This document shows, one piece after another, positions 1 to 8,838 of a stretch of 64,000 bases of DNA. The position numbers were made by a program, and so were the translations under genes. Numbering within the stretch: the first letter of the stretch is position 1; each line of letters begins with the position of its first letter. The stretch comes from JAAXXJ01 sp964412455 (GTDB lineage: Bacteria > Nitrospirota > UBA9217). The stretch is taken from contig CAYPOT010000009.1 of the NCBI GenBank assembly GCA_964412455.1, positions 16,392-80,391 on the forward strand, read 5' to 3'. The notes below the pieces were generated by a model that was not told the origin of the DNA, searched no databases, and was given only the letters and a program-made list of their open reading frames with translations.

Positions 1-2
1 AC

Positions 3-1694
3 AATGTCACGCTAATTGATAGAGATTTTATCTTACCTGAAGCAGCAGGCATAGGGGAAATATATCGTGCCTTTACATATTATCTTGGGTGGGAATCTTC
101 TCGATTTGCAGGCAAGACCATGGCGCTTGCCGCATATGGAGATCCTGGTGCATTTAAAGGTAACAACATATTTGACTTGGACATAAATGGGAACATACGC
201 TCACATATAAAAAATAATCCGATAGAGCCCTTGTCTATGGTTGAGCAGTTACTCGATAGATATGGGAGAAAAAATGTGCCTCCTCGGAAAGATGGTCAAC
301 CGATTCTACAAGTGCATAGTGATCTTGCTCGCTGGATACAAAATGAAACGGAGGACATAGTAACCGCAAAACTTAACTATTTAATGCGTAAGACAGGCAT
401 TTCTAATCTTTGTTTGGCAGGAGGAGTTGCCTATAATTGCTCGATGGTTGGAAAGATAATGAATAATACTATGGCAAATAATGTTTTTCTCCAGCCGGCA
501 TCGGGTGATCAAGGTCAATGTCTTGGCAATGCCATGTTTGGATACACTCAAATTAGAAATGCTTGGATAAGAGTTAATCCATTCAATCCATATCTAGGAT
601 GCGGTATTGAAATAAACCATGATACAATTCGAGGCGCGTTAAAGAGTAATAATCAGGTTACAATTAATGCCCCGCGTGATATAGCAGTAACAACTGCAAA
701 ATTACTCTCGCAAGGAGAAATAGTGGCGTGGTTCCAAGATCGGAGTGAATTCGGTCCTCGTGCCTTGGGCAATCGAAGTATTCTTGCAAACCCCTGTCTT
801 TCGAAGAGTAAGGAGAAATTGAATTCAATAAAGGGTCGTGAAGACTTTATGCCTTTTGCTCCGACTGTTCTATACGAAAGTGCAAAAGACTATTTTGTGA
901 TTTCCGATGAATGTCCTTTTATGACTGCAGCAGTTAAGGTGCGCCCAAACGTCAGAGAAACAATACCGGCAGCTGTCCATGTGGACGGAACATCTAGAGT
1001 CCAAACATTGAGAAAAGAAAATAATCCGCTATTTTACGATTTGATACATGAATTCTACAAGTTGACAAAAGTGCCATTAATTATTAATACTTCATTCAAT
1101 GCAGCTGGTGAGCCTATTGTTGAAACACTTAATAATGCAATAGACACTTTTATGAAATTAGACATAAGATTTATGGTAGCTGGTTCGTTCCTTCTGGAAA
1201 AGCCATTGGTTAGAACATCTATGCCTAGTGTCAAAGATGCAGGTCGGTTGTTGGATATTGTATTTGGGGCGGATCTGATCGTCAACGAGACGGAATTAAG
1301 TGCGCTGCTTAGTGAGCGCTTTCCGGGAATTAAATCCTTTCCTAGAGATAAATTTTTGCTCAATGAAAAATTTATTAATTGGTTAAAAAACGGCAGAAAA
1401 ACGACAACCATTAGGTATAAGAAAGTGGGTATAGATTTCCCAGTGGCGACATGTTTGCCGCTAATTCCGACAAAAGATTTTTCAAAAAATCGAGGTGAAG
1501 CGCCAGTTGGCTTTTTGAAAATAAGAAAATATATAATAAAAAAATATCGGGATCTTAATGAAACAGATGCTCGTAATGATGGATTTAAAACTCTAACGGA
1601 GCTAAGAAGTGTTCTTTTCGATATCTATGGTGCTATACAAGAAGATGACTATGTTTCTATATACTATGTTCAAATAAAAAATAATCCAAGTTAA
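3..1694 (+). CDS. Carbamoyltransferase, NodU/CmcH family (5' end outside window)
   Basis: The reading frame is open from base 3, before the first ATG at 120, and the upstream codons already read like the family (GEIYRAFTYYLGW, then GKTMALAAYG), so the gene starts outside the window. Family motifs follow: an ATP-binding-type segment LCLAGGVAYN, the C-terminal signature EFGPRALGNRSILANP and INTSFNAAGEPIV. Such enzymes transfer carbamoyl from carbamoyl phosphate to a hydroxyl of a sugar or natural product. The substrate cannot be read here. A C-terminal tail of about 150 residues after the carbamoyltransferase core (from about residue 400 of the visible part) is not recognised. The gene is AT-rich compared with proS downstream, suggesting that it belongs to an acquired or surface-polysaccharide type cluster lying to the left. 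Confidence 0.85.
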   Translation, partial: NVTLIDRDFILPEAAGIGEIYRAFTYYLGWESSRFAGKTMALAAYGDPGAFKGNNIFDLDINGNIRSHIKNNPIEPLSMVEQLLDRYGRKNVPPRKDGQPILQVHSDLARWIQNETEDIVTAKLNYLMRKTGISNLCLAGGVAYNCSMVGKIMNNTMANNVFLQPASGDQGQCLGNAMFGYTQIRNAWIRVNPFNPYLGCGIEINHDTIRGALKSNNQVTINAPRDIAVTTAKLLSQGEIVAWFQDRSEFGPRALGNRSILANPCLSKSKEKLNSIKGREDFMPFAPTVLYESAKDYFVISDECPFMTAAVKVRPNVRETIPAAVHVDGTSRVQTLRKENNPLFYDLIHEFYKLTKVPLIINTSFNAAGEPIVETLNNAIDTFMKLDIRFMVAGSFLLEKPLVRTSMPSVKDAGRLLDIVFGADLIVNETELSALLSERFPGIKSFPRDKFLLNEKFINWLKNGRKTTTIRYKKVGIDFPVATCLPLIPTKDFSKNRGEAPVGFLKIRKYIIKKYRDLNETDARNDGFKTLTELRSVLFDIYGAIQEDDYVSIYYVQIKNNPS

Positions 1695-1726
1695 TTAGTT
1701 GCTCTGCTAAACGACAAAACACAAAA

Positions 1727-2569
1727 ATGACGCAATTTTTGAAAGACTTGCTGCGAAACTATGGGCTCTTGTACATAACGCTTACGCAGCTTTTGAGTGA
1801 GCGACCAGGAAACAAGTATGCTTCGCTGGACGAGTACTATCACAGTCTGGGCATGCAGACGCCTGATAACCCAATGTTTTACGTGCATCCGAGCTCGGAT
1901 GGCAAAACGCGCTACTTAGACGAGGGAGAGCACGATATTGAAGCGCGTGATGATGCGGGTAACAAGGTTGGAAAAGTAGTTGGCGTTTTGGAACTTCCGG
2001 AAGACGAATTCTATTTTTTTCAAGCATTCCGTCCTGGCATGTTCGATTTAGAAAAGGATCTTCCTTCATTTCTTTTTGAAATGGCATTAATTTATGCTAA
2101 TTCTCTATTTGAAAATTACATATCTAGCATTATTCGTCTCAGGTTTCAAAAACACCCAGAACTGATGGGTGTCAATAAACAAGTGACTTATGGTCAAGTA
2201 ATTAAGAGCAATTCGAAACAAGATGTCATCGAGCACCTGATTAATCGAGAAGTCCAACAATTGATGTATGAGCCTATCGGTGCAGTATTGGAACGAATGC
2301 GAGCAAAATACGGATTTCGAGATCTAACCACGAAGTACGACGAGGAAATAATTTATCTGTCACTTATAAGAAATTGCGTTATGCATAATTCTCGGAAGGT
2401 TGATTCTAAGCTTGCCACCAATAAACCTAAGCTAGTATTAGGCGAAAGATTGCCTGTTGAAAAGAGTCTCGTGGACACAGCAATTCATACTTACCGAAAA
2501 TTTTGCTATGAAGTTGATATCATGTTAGAAGCTATTGGATCACTCAAACAAACAAGTGAGCCTCTATGA
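1727..2569 (+). CDS. HEPN-like protein of unknown function
   Basis: A 280-residue protein with no recognised full-length family. Near residues 215-220 it reads RNCVMH, an R-x4-H motif with Asn after Arg, which is the signature of HEPN domains (often RNases in toxin or defence systems); the surrounding helix YLSLIRNCVMHNSRKVD fits. An upstream helix (ALIYANSLFENYISSIIRLRF) resembles the first helices of HEPN proteins that act alone. There is no nucleotidyltransferase or antitoxin partner on either side. The gene is AT-rich, like its left neighbour, and lies 32 bases after it. The RNase role is inferred only from the motif. Confidence 0.5.
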   Translation: MTQFLKDLLRNYGLLYITLTQLLSERPGNKYASLDEYYHSLGMQTPDNPMFYVHPSSDGKTRYLDEGEHDIEARDDAGNKVGKVVGVLELPEDEFYFFQAFRPGMFDLEKDLPSFLFEMALIYANSLFENYISSIIRLRFQKHPELMGVNKQVTYGQVIKSNSKQDVIEHLINREVQQLMYEPIGAVLERMRAKYGFRDLTTKYDEEIIYLSLIRNCVMHNSRKVDSKLATNKPKLVLGERLPVEKSLVDTAIHTYRKFCYEVDIMLEAIGSLKQTSEPL

Positions 2570-2610
2570 GGAATGTCGGCATATAGAAATTGCATGCACA
2601 GGGGGTATTG

Positions 2611-4305
2611 ATGCGCTACTCGAAACTGTTCATTCCTACATTAAAAGAGGCGCCGACCGACGCCGAGGCGGTCTCGCACAAGCTCATGGTGCGCGCCGGC
2701 TTCGTGCGCCAGCTCGCGGCGGGGCTCTATATCTACCTTCCGCTGGGCATCCGGGTGATGGAGAAGATCAACCGCATTATCCGCGAGGAAATGAACGCCA
2801 TCGGCGGCCAGGAAGTGACCATGCCGGTGCTGAATCCCGCCGAGGTGTGGCAGCAGACCGGGCGGTGGGATGCCATCGGCGGCGAGATGTTCCGTCTCAA
2901 GGACCGCGGCGGCAGGGACATGTGCCTGGCCATGACCCACGAGGAGACCATGACCTGGCTCGCGGCGCACGATATCCGTTCCTACCGGGAACTGCCCCAG
3001 ATCTGGTACCAGGTGCAGACGAAATTACGGGACGAAGCGCGGCCCAAGAGCGGCGTACTCCGGACGCGCGAGTTCACCATGAAGGACTCCTACAGCTTCG
3101 ACGCCGATGAGGCCGGGCTCGACCGGTCCTATCAACTTCATCTCGAGGCCTACAAGAAGATCTACTCCCGCTGCGGAATTCGATTTCACGTGGTCCAGAG
3201 CGACACGGGCATGATGGGCGGCAGCATGGCGCACGAGTACATGGCGCCTTCTCCGGCGGGCGAGGACGACGTGGCGCTCTGCGATGGCTGCGGGTACGCG
3301 GCGAACACGGAGCTCGCGCTGTCCGTGCCGAAGGCGGCTGCATCATCGAACGACAGTTACGAGGAGATCGCTACGCCGGAACGGCGAACCATCGACGAGG
3401 TGACCCGCTTCCTGAAGGTCACGCCGGACCGTTTGCTCAAGTCCATCCTCGTCACGACCGACCAGGGACCGCTGCTGGCGCTGGTGCGCGGCGACCAGAC
3501 CCTGCATGAGAAGAAGCTGGCCAAGCTTATCGGACCCCATCGGCCCGCGCAGAAGGACGAGGTGAAGGCCGCTCTCGGCGTGCCTGTCGGATTCATCGGC
3601 CCCATGGGCCACAAGATCCGGAAGATCGCTGACCTGGTGCTGAAACAGGGGACCCACATCGCCGGCGCGAACAAGGAAGGCTTCCATGTGAAGGGTGTCT
3701 CCGCGGACAAGCATTTCAGCGACGCCGAGTTCGCGGACATCCACACCGCGGCGGAAGGCGACGCCTGCGCCCAGTGCGGCAAGCCGCTGCGCATCGAGCG
3801 GGTCATCGAGATCGGGAACATCTTCAAGCTGGGCACCAAGTACTCCGTCCCGCTCAAGGCGAACTACCTTGACGAACAGGGGAATGAGAAGCCCATCATC
3901 ATGGGGAGCTACGGCATCGGCCCGGCGCGCATCGCCGCCGCGGCCATCGAGCAGGGGAACGACGAGAACGGCATCATCTGGCCGGCGGCGATCGCGCCCT
4001 ACCAGGTCCTGATCGTGCCGGTGAACGTGAAAGACCAGCGCTCCATGGACGTGGCCGAGGAGATGCACACGGCCCTTGAGGAAAAAGGGTTCGAGGCGCT
4101 CATGGACGACCGCGACGAACGGGCCGGCGTCAAGTTCAAGGACGCGGACCTTATCGGCATTCCGTACCGGGTCGTCATCGGCGAGAAGAACCTGAAGGAA
4201 GACCTGGTGGAGCTTAAGGAGCGGAAGACCGGGGTCGTGGTCAAGGTGAAGGTCGCCGACGCGGTGGCGGCGATCGTGAAGAAGATCGTGATGGAGAACG
4301 CGTAA
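2611..4305 (+). CDS. proS: Prolyl-tRNA synthetase (bacterial type, with editing domain)
   Basis: Class II aminoacyl-tRNA synthetase that charges tRNA-Pro in the cytoplasm. Class II motifs are readable: motif 1 region GLYIYLPLGIRVMEKI, motif 2 PKSGVLRTREFTMKDSYSF and motif 3 IIMGSYGIGPARI. The long insertion between motifs 2 and 3 is the editing (INS) domain that hydrolyses Ala-tRNA-Pro, and the C-terminus is the anticodon-binding domain (YQVLIVPVNVK onward). At 564 residues it has the usual length for the bacterial form. The ATG at 2611 is chosen because a G-rich ribosome-binding site (AGGGGG) lies about 6 bases upstream; in-frame TTG codons at 2590 and 2608 are less likely. Confidence 0.97.
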   Translation: MRYSKLFIPTLKEAPTDAEAVSHKLMVRAGFVRQLAAGLYIYLPLGIRVMEKINRIIREEMNAIGGQEVTMPVLNPAEVWQQTGRWDAIGGEMFRLKDRGGRDMCLAMTHEETMTWLAAHDIRSYRELPQIWYQVQTKLRDEARPKSGVLRTREFTMKDSYSFDADEAGLDRSYQLHLEAYKKIYSRCGIRFHVVQSDTGMMGGSMAHEYMAPSPAGEDDVALCDGCGYAANTELALSVPKAAASSNDSYEEIATPERRTIDEVTRFLKVTPDRLLKSILVTTDQGPLLALVRGDQTLHEKKLAKLIGPHRPAQKDEVKAALGVPVGFIGPMGHKIRKIADLVLKQGTHIAGANKEGFHVKGVSADKHFSDAEFADIHTAAEGDACAQCGKPLRIERVIEIGNIFKLGTKYSVPLKANYLDEQGNEKPIIMGSYGIGPARIAAAAIEQGNDENGIIWPAAIAPYQVLIVPVNVKDQRSMDVAEEMHTALEEKGFEALMDDRDERAGVKFKDADLIGIPYRVVIGEKNLKEDLVELKERKTGVVVKVKVADAVAAIVKKIVMENA

Positions 4306-4308
4306 TTG

Positions 4309-4365
4309 CAGGGGAAACCCTATGTGGTTGCCCTGATCCGGGCGGCCACGCAGGGCCGCCCCTAC
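4309..4365 (+). repeat. Palindromic intergenic repeat (GGGCGGCCACGCAGGGCCGCCC family), copy 1
   Basis: Two linked imperfect palindromes: a CCCTATGTGGTTGCCC-type arm followed by GGGCGGCCACGCAGGGCCGC. Further copies are at 22936-23000 and 41374-41431. This copy follows the proS stop codon by three bases and could fold as a hairpin in the transcript. Confidence 0.8.
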
Positions 4366-4394
4366 ATTAGATCAGGCGAGAGGGGCAAGGGGAA

Positions 4395-4658
4395 ATGCTA
4401 GAGCAGGACATCGACACAATCAAGGCGATCATCGCAAAAAAGGCGGAACGATTCAATGCCCGGGCGGGCGACGTGATCTTTGCGGGCGTCGAGGGCGGCA
4501 CCGTCAAGATCGCTCCGTCGGGCTTCTGCTGGCGCTGACACGTGACCCGGATAGCCCTGGTCGAGGGCTTACAAAAGGAGCTCGCCGCGACGTTCCCCTG
4601 GGTGGAACAGGTTATCGTGGTACGGCCGGAGCAGGCGGAAACGGGAAAAAAGACTTGA
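4395..4658 (+). CDS. NifU-like domain protein, candidate selenoprotein (in-frame UGA at codon 48)
   Basis: From ATG 4395 (GGGGAAA just upstream) the frame reads 47 codons, a TGA at 4536-4538, then 39 more codons to a TGA at 4656. Both halves match one NifU C-terminal domain: AGDVIFAGVEGGTVKIAPSG, then FCWR-[UGA]-HVTRIALVEGLQ, then LAATFPWVEQVIVV. In NifU domains this site is the CxxC that carries the Fe-S cluster; the UGA falls exactly on the second Cys, giving CxxU if read as selenocysteine. A hairpin with a GGUCG loop starts 15 nt after the UGA. NifU proteins scaffold or carry Fe-S clusters. What is seen: the frame, the motif position and the hairpin. What is inferred: selenocysteine insertion. 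The alternative is a nonsense mutation in a pseudogene. 86 residues plus Sec. Confidence 0.7.
4554..4568 (+). promoter_or_regulatory. Candidate bacterial SECIS hairpin for the NifU-like gene
   Basis: GCCCT (4554-4558), loop GGTCG (4559-4563), AGGGC (4564-4568): a perfect 5-bp stem whose loop begins GG. Twenty bases separate the UGA (ending 4538) from the first loop G. As I recall, bacterial SECIS elements need a small apical loop with G among its first two bases at about 16-37 nt after the UGA, and this fits. The same loop sequence, GGUC, tops the hairpin after the cytochrome UGA at 58214. Confidence 0.6.
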
Positions 4659-4683
4659 ATTCCCGCTGTGAAGTGCCTATAAT
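4655..4683 (+). promoter_or_regulatory. Sigma70-type promoter for the 4708 gene
   Basis: TTGAAT (4655-4660), a 17-base spacer and TATAAT (4678-4683). It overlaps the end of the NifU-like gene and points at the small gene starting at 4708. Confidence 0.6.
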
Positions 4684-4707
4684 TTGAACCATGGAGGGCG
4701 CATACCA

Positions 4708-4938
4708 ATGGCCGATGATTCTTTTACGCTGACACTTACTCCTCAGCAGTGCGTCGAGATAAAGAAACAGATCGGTTTCGACCTCACCGAGATCCATATT
4801 ACCAAGCGGTCGCTGAACAAGCTCAGGGTCTTCCGGCTCCGGCTGAGCGAAGAGCAGCAGCAGACCATCGCCGATGCCTGGGGCCAGAAGGTGAAAGAGC
4901 TGACGGTGACGCGCTCGGTGGCGACGCGGATCATGTGA
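4708..4938 (+). CDS. Small hypothetical protein (76 aa)
   Basis: Not recognised. A soluble, charged protein starting MADDSFTLTLTPQQCVEIKK and ending VTRSVATRIM, with one Cys near residue 15 and no membrane segment. The ATG at 4708 has GGAGG at 4693-4697 and a well-formed promoter at 4655-4683, so it is likely expressed as a single gene. An in-frame TTG at 4684 would overlap the ribosome-binding site and is less likely. Confidence 0.65.
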   Translation: MADDSFTLTLTPQQCVEIKKQIGFDLTEIHITKRSLNKLRVFRLRLSEEQQQTIADAWGQKVKELTVTRSVATRIM

Positions 4939-5030
4939 TACCGGTCATTTGCGGGGAGGCCCGCAATTCTCTCAAATCAGTTAACCCGGTTCATTCAGCA
5001 ACCATGCCATGAAAGAAGGAGGTGAACCCC

Positions 5031-5219
5031 TTGAAAAAACTGTTTGCTGTCATGCTTTCATTGCTTATCGTAGCGGCATTCGTCTTTATCGGCTGCGAGA
5101 AGAAACCCGAACCGCCGAAGCCCGCACCGGCCCCGGCAGTAGCACCGCCGCCTCCGGCACCAGCACCGGCCCCGGCTCCGGCCCCGGCACCCACGCCTGC
5201 GAAGCCTGCAAAGAAGTAA
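5031..5219 (+). CDS. Small Pro/Ala-rich lipoprotein
   Basis: A 62-residue protein: a hydrophobic signal segment (LFAVMLSLLIVAAFVFIG), lipobox FIGC at about residues 19-22, then a low-complexity tail of Pro-Ala dipeptides ending in Lys. It is predicted to be a lipid-anchored periplasmic or outer-membrane peptide; a spacer or structural role is a guess. The start is taken as TTG 5031 because a near-perfect Shine-Dalgarno sequence AAGGAGGTGA ends about 5 bases before it; an in-frame GTG at 5022 lies inside that site. A strong terminator follows. Confidence 0.7.
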   Translation: MKKLFAVMLSLLIVAAFVFIGCEKKPEPPKPAPAPAVAPPPPAPAPAPAPAPAPTPAKPAKK

Positions 5220-5255
5220 TGTACCGCGGGATCTATCAGCTTGTGACCCTATTGT

Positions 5256-5281
5256 GGCCCCCGTCAGGGGGCCTTTTCTTT
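5256..5281 (+). terminator. Rho-independent terminator after the small lipoprotein
   Basis: GGCCCCC (5256-5262), GTCA loop, GGGGGCC (5267-5273), then TTTTCTTT. Confidence 0.9.
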
Positions 5282-5488
5282 GGAAAGTACGCCATCATTT
5301 TAAAAAGCATTTGGACACGGAAGCATTAGGATTAACGCCTGATAAGGGCGGATAAAAAAACAGGAGACTCTCGCTGACAAAAGTTAAAGTACCTTCCCCT
5401 GAAATATCCGTTTTTATCCGGTTATTATCAGATTTGAGCCGTGACAAAAGTCGTTAGTAGGATCATCAAGGAAGCAAGAGAAAACCCT

Positions 5489-7285
5489 ATGACCAGGCTT
5501 ACGACGGACATGCTCGGCGAGATTCTCCTGAAGGCGGGGAAGCTTACGCCTGAGCAGGCGAAAGAGATCAGGATCAAACAGGACCATCAGCGGATGAAGA
5601 TCCTGAAGTCACGGGGCGAGACGATCCACCGCGGCAGGGTCCACCTCGAGGACGAAGTGTCAGCGATCGAGGTCGCCGCTTCGCTGGAGTTCGAACAGGC
5701 CGGTGCGCCGGGAAAGGTCCTTACCGAGGACCTCATTACCGAGGCCGTCGCCCTGCACGTCGGCATGCCCTTTAGAAAGATCGATCCCTTGAAGCTCAAT
5801 CCGGAGATCGTCACCCAGATCCTGCCGCGGGCCTTTGCCCGCAGGAACGGCGCAGTGCCGATCGGTCGGGGTGAGGACAAGCTCACGGTCGCCGTATCGG
5901 ACCCCTTCAACCTCGAGGTCGTGGAAAACATCGAGCGGATGGGATTCAAGGTTTCCCGGGTCCTCTCCCCCCGGACGGACATCCTGAAGATCATTACCGA
6001 GTTCTACGGGTTCCGCTCATCGGTGAGCGCCGCGGCCAAGGAATTGGGCTCCGAGGTGGATCTCGGGAACCTCGAACAGTTCGTCAAGATGAAGGCCGTG
6101 TCCGAGATCGAGGCCACGGACAAGCACATCGTGACCGCCGTGGAGTTCCTGTTCCGCTACGCCTTCGACCAGCGGGCCAGCGATATCCACATCGAGCCCA
6201 AGCGCGACGTTTCCGAGATCCGGTTTCGGATCGACGGCATGCTCCATGTGATCAACAAGGTCCCCAAACAGGTCCATCCCGCCTTCGTGTCCCGCATCAA
6301 AATGCTCTCCCGCATGGATATCGCCGAGAAGCGCCGGCCCCAGGATGGCCGTATCAAGACCGAATACAAGGGGCGTGAGGTCGAGTTTCGCGTGTCCACG
6401 ATGCCGGTCGCGTTCGGTGAGAAAGTGGTGCTCAGGATCTTCGACCCCGATATCATCCTGCAGGACCTGGAGGAACTGGGTTTCTCGAAGCGGGAGTATG
6501 AGCTCTTTCGTTCCTTCATCGCCCGGCCTCATGGCATTGTTCTTGTCACGGGCCCCACGGGAAGCGGCAAGACCACCACGCTCTATTCCGCGCTCAAGAC
6601 CGTCTCGACTCCCGAAGTGAACGTGATCACTGTCGAGGACCCCATCGAAATGGTCTACGACCGTTTTAATCAGGTGGCCGTCCAGCCGCAGATCGGCGTC
6701 ACGTTCGGCACGACGCTTCGCACGATCCTCCGCCAGGACCCGGACATCATCATGGTGGGCGAGGTACGGGACCTTGATACCGCGGAGAACGCCGTCCAGG
6801 CGTCCCTGACCGGTCATCTGGTCTTTTCGACCCTGCACACCAACGACGCGCCGAGCTCCATCACGCGTCTCCTGGACCTGGGACTCCCCGCCTTCCTTAT
6901 CGCGTCGACCGTGGTGGGGATCATGGCCCAGCGGCTGCTGCGGAAAGTCTGCAAGAACTGCGAACGGACGTACCAGCTTCTGCCCGAGGAGGCCGCGGCC
7001 GTCGGCCTTTCGTCCGATCTGAACCAGAAGATCATGGTAAAGTACGGCGAGGGCTGCGGTCAGTGCCGGGGCACCGGTTATCTCGGAAGGACCGGGATCT
7101 TTGAGGTCATGGAAGTGAACGAGAAGATCCGGCCGCTCATCACCGAGAAGGCGGACTCCGAGTTCATCAAGCGCACGGCCATCGGCGACGGAATGGTGAC
7201 GCTCCGCGAAGGCGCGGTGCGGAAGATGCTGAGCGGTGAGACCACCTTTGACGAGGTCATCCGCGTAACGGGGGAAAAAATCTAG
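5489..7285 (+). CDS. Type IV pilus / type II secretion assembly ATPase (PilB/GspE family)
   Basis: Hexameric ATPase of the PilB/GspE family, which drives pilus or pseudopilus assembly at the inner membrane. An MshE-type N-terminal domain is followed by the ATPase core: Walker A GPTGSGKTTTLYSAL, Asp and His boxes, Walker B RQDPDIIMVGEVRD, and a paired-Cys zinc motif (CKNC ... CGQC) near the C-terminus. ATG 5489 is preferred because the 16 codons from GTG 5441 have poor third-position GC and no ribosome-binding site; both starts stay in frame. It stands alone, far from the gsp operon, which has its own gspE at 38273, so it may serve a type IV pilus or another filament encoded elsewhere. Confidence 0.9.
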   Translation: MTRLTTDMLGEILLKAGKLTPEQAKEIRIKQDHQRMKILKSRGETIHRGRVHLEDEVSAIEVAASLEFEQAGAPGKVLTEDLITEAVALHVGMPFRKIDPLKLNPEIVTQILPRAFARRNGAVPIGRGEDKLTVAVSDPFNLEVVENIERMGFKVSRVLSPRTDILKIITEFYGFRSSVSAAAKELGSEVDLGNLEQFVKMKAVSEIEATDKHIVTAVEFLFRYAFDQRASDIHIEPKRDVSEIRFRIDGMLHVINKVPKQVHPAFVSRIKMLSRMDIAEKRRPQDGRIKTEYKGREVEFRVSTMPVAFGEKVVLRIFDPDIILQDLEELGFSKREYELFRSFIARPHGIVLVTGPTGSGKTTTLYSALKTVSTPEVNVITVEDPIEMVYDRFNQVAVQPQIGVTFGTTLRTILRQDPDIIMVGEVRDLDTAENAVQASLTGHLVFSTLHTNDAPSSITRLLDLGLPAFLIASTVVGIMAQRLLRKVCKNCERTYQLLPEEAAAVGLSSDLNQKIMVKYGEGCGQCRGTGYLGRTGIFEVMEVNEKIRPLITEKADSEFIKRTAIGDGMVTLREGAVRKMLSGETTFDEVIRVTGEKI

Positions 7286-7368
7286 AACGTAAGGTGATAG
7301 GTCATAGGGCACGGCAACTGGTTTTGCGGCCCTAACCTTTCACCTTTGACCTCTGACCTGGAATCATT

Positions 7369-8649
7369 ATGGACACCATCATCACATTCCTCTCCGACAA
7401 CTGGCTGCTTTTCTGCGGCGTATTCACCAGCATCCTGCTCGCGGCGTTCTTCGCCGCCTCGGAGACGGCCATGCTGTTCGCGAACAAGGCGCGTCTGCAC
7501 CAGCTTGCCGATGAGGGCAACGTGCAGGCCGAAGCGGCGCTCGGACTGGCATTGGAGCGGAACCGCCTCCACAGCAGCCTGCTGCTGGTGGAGAACTTCT
7601 TTCTGGTCCTCGCGGTGGTCCAGTGCACCGTTATTGCCCTCATTCTCTTCAACGAAACGCTGCCAGCGGTCGCGGCCACCTCGGTCGTAATGAGCATCGT
7701 GGTGGTGGTGTTTGCCAAGCTCGCGCCCAAGGGCCTTGCCGCGCGGGACCCTGACCGCTTCGCGCTGGTGGTCGCGCGTCCGATGCGGTTCCTTCTGAAG
7801 CTGATCTCCCCGGTGTCCCGTGTCGTTACCGCCACGGCCGACTTTTTCTCCGGCTCTGCGTCATCCAGGGGCCTGTCGTGCACCGCGGTGGTCACGGAAG
7901 AGGACATCAAGGCGATGATCAACCTTGGTGAGGAGGAAGGGACGCTGGAGGAGGAGGAGAAAGAGCTTCTGCACAAGGTCTTCGAGTTCGGCGATACCCT
8001 GGCTGCGGAGGCCATGCGCCCGCGGACGGAGGTCGTCAGCATACCTGCCGCCGCGGCCATCAAGGACGTGCTCGCGCTTGTCTCCGGGTTTGGCTATTCC
8101 CGATACCCGGTCATTGAAAACACCGTGGACACGGTTATCGGAATCCTGTACGTGAAGGACATTCTCATCGCGATGTCCGCGGGTGACGTGAAAGGCGACG
8201 ATCCTATCCAGCGCTTCATTCGCCCGGCTAACTTCATTCCCGAAAACAAGCGCGTGAGCGAGCTCCTGGCCGAGATGCAGAGGGACAAGTTCCAGATAGC
8301 CATCGTCATCGACGAGTTCGGCGGCACTGCCGGTCTGGTGACCCTGGAGGACCTTATCGAGGAGATCGTCGGCAATATCCACGATGAGCTGGACTCGGTG
8401 GACAAGGACGTGGAGATCGTCGACGAGAAGAACTTCATGGTCTCCGGCCAGTCCGAGATCGACGAGGTGAACGAGCTCCTGGATGTCCGTCTCCAGACGA
8501 AGGATTTCAACACCATCGGAGGGTTCGTCTTCGGCCTTTTCGGCAGGATGCCCCGGGTGGGCGAGCAGCTCAAGTACAAGGACCTCAAGTTCGAGATCCT
8601 GGAGCTGGACGGCAGGAAGATCGACAAGATGAAAATTACAAAACTATAA
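7369..8649 (+). CDS. CNNM/CorC-HlyC family transporter protein
   Basis: Inner-membrane protein in the usual order: a DUF21 transmembrane domain (about residues 10-190, several hydrophobic helices), a pair of CBS domains (about 205-330, e.g. MRPRTEVVSIPA and IVIDEFGGTAGLVTLEDLIEEIVG) and a C-terminal CorC_HlyC domain. Family members are linked to Mg2+ or Na+ transport or efflux; older annotations call them hemolysins. The length of 426 residues is normal. It is isolated between the PilB-like gene and mdh. Confidence 0.9.
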   Translation: MDTIITFLSDNWLLFCGVFTSILLAAFFAASETAMLFANKARLHQLADEGNVQAEAALGLALERNRLHSSLLLVENFFLVLAVVQCTVIALILFNETLPAVAATSVVMSIVVVVFAKLAPKGLAARDPDRFALVVARPMRFLLKLISPVSRVVTATADFFSGSASSRGLSCTAVVTEEDIKAMINLGEEEGTLEEEEKELLHKVFEFGDTLAAEAMRPRTEVVSIPAAAAIKDVLALVSGFGYSRYPVIENTVDTVIGILYVKDILIAMSAGDVKGDDPIQRFIRPANFIPENKRVSELLAEMQRDKFQIAIVIDEFGGTAGLVTLEDLIEEIVGNIHDELDSVDKDVEIVDEKNFMVSGQSEIDEVNELLDVRLQTKDFNTIGGFVFGLFGRMPRVGEQLKYKDLKFEILELDGRKIDKMKITKL

Positions 8650-8654
8650 AGATT

Positions 8655-8808
8655 TACCACGGAGGCACGGAGACACGGAGGAAAGCAGTAGGGGGCAAGA
8701 TCAAATAATTCAAGCTTAAGAAAAAGCGTTGTCTTTATACGTTTGGATCTAACGCGTATTTATTGATTTTCTTCTGGTGTTCTCCGTGCCTCCGTGTCTC
8801 CGTGGTAG
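8655..8808. repeat. Long inverted repeat (ACCACGGAGGCACGGAG family)
   Basis: Arms at 8655-8681 and 8781-8808 are near-perfect reverse complements built from CACGGAGG-type units, about 100 bases apart. It fills the gap between the CorC-like gene and mdh. No coding potential seen inside. Confidence 0.85.
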
Positions 8809-8838
8809 ATTACATGTTGTTATTTTGGGAGGTGTATC

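Noticed and set aside
4309..4365. Palindromic repeat as an attC site
   Set aside because: No RYYYAAC/GTTRRRY cores at its ends; it belongs to a separate intergenic repeat family.
5441..5488. GTG start for the PilB-like ATPase at 5441
   Set aside because: No ribosome-binding site and poor third-position GC in the 16 extra codons; kept as an alternative only.
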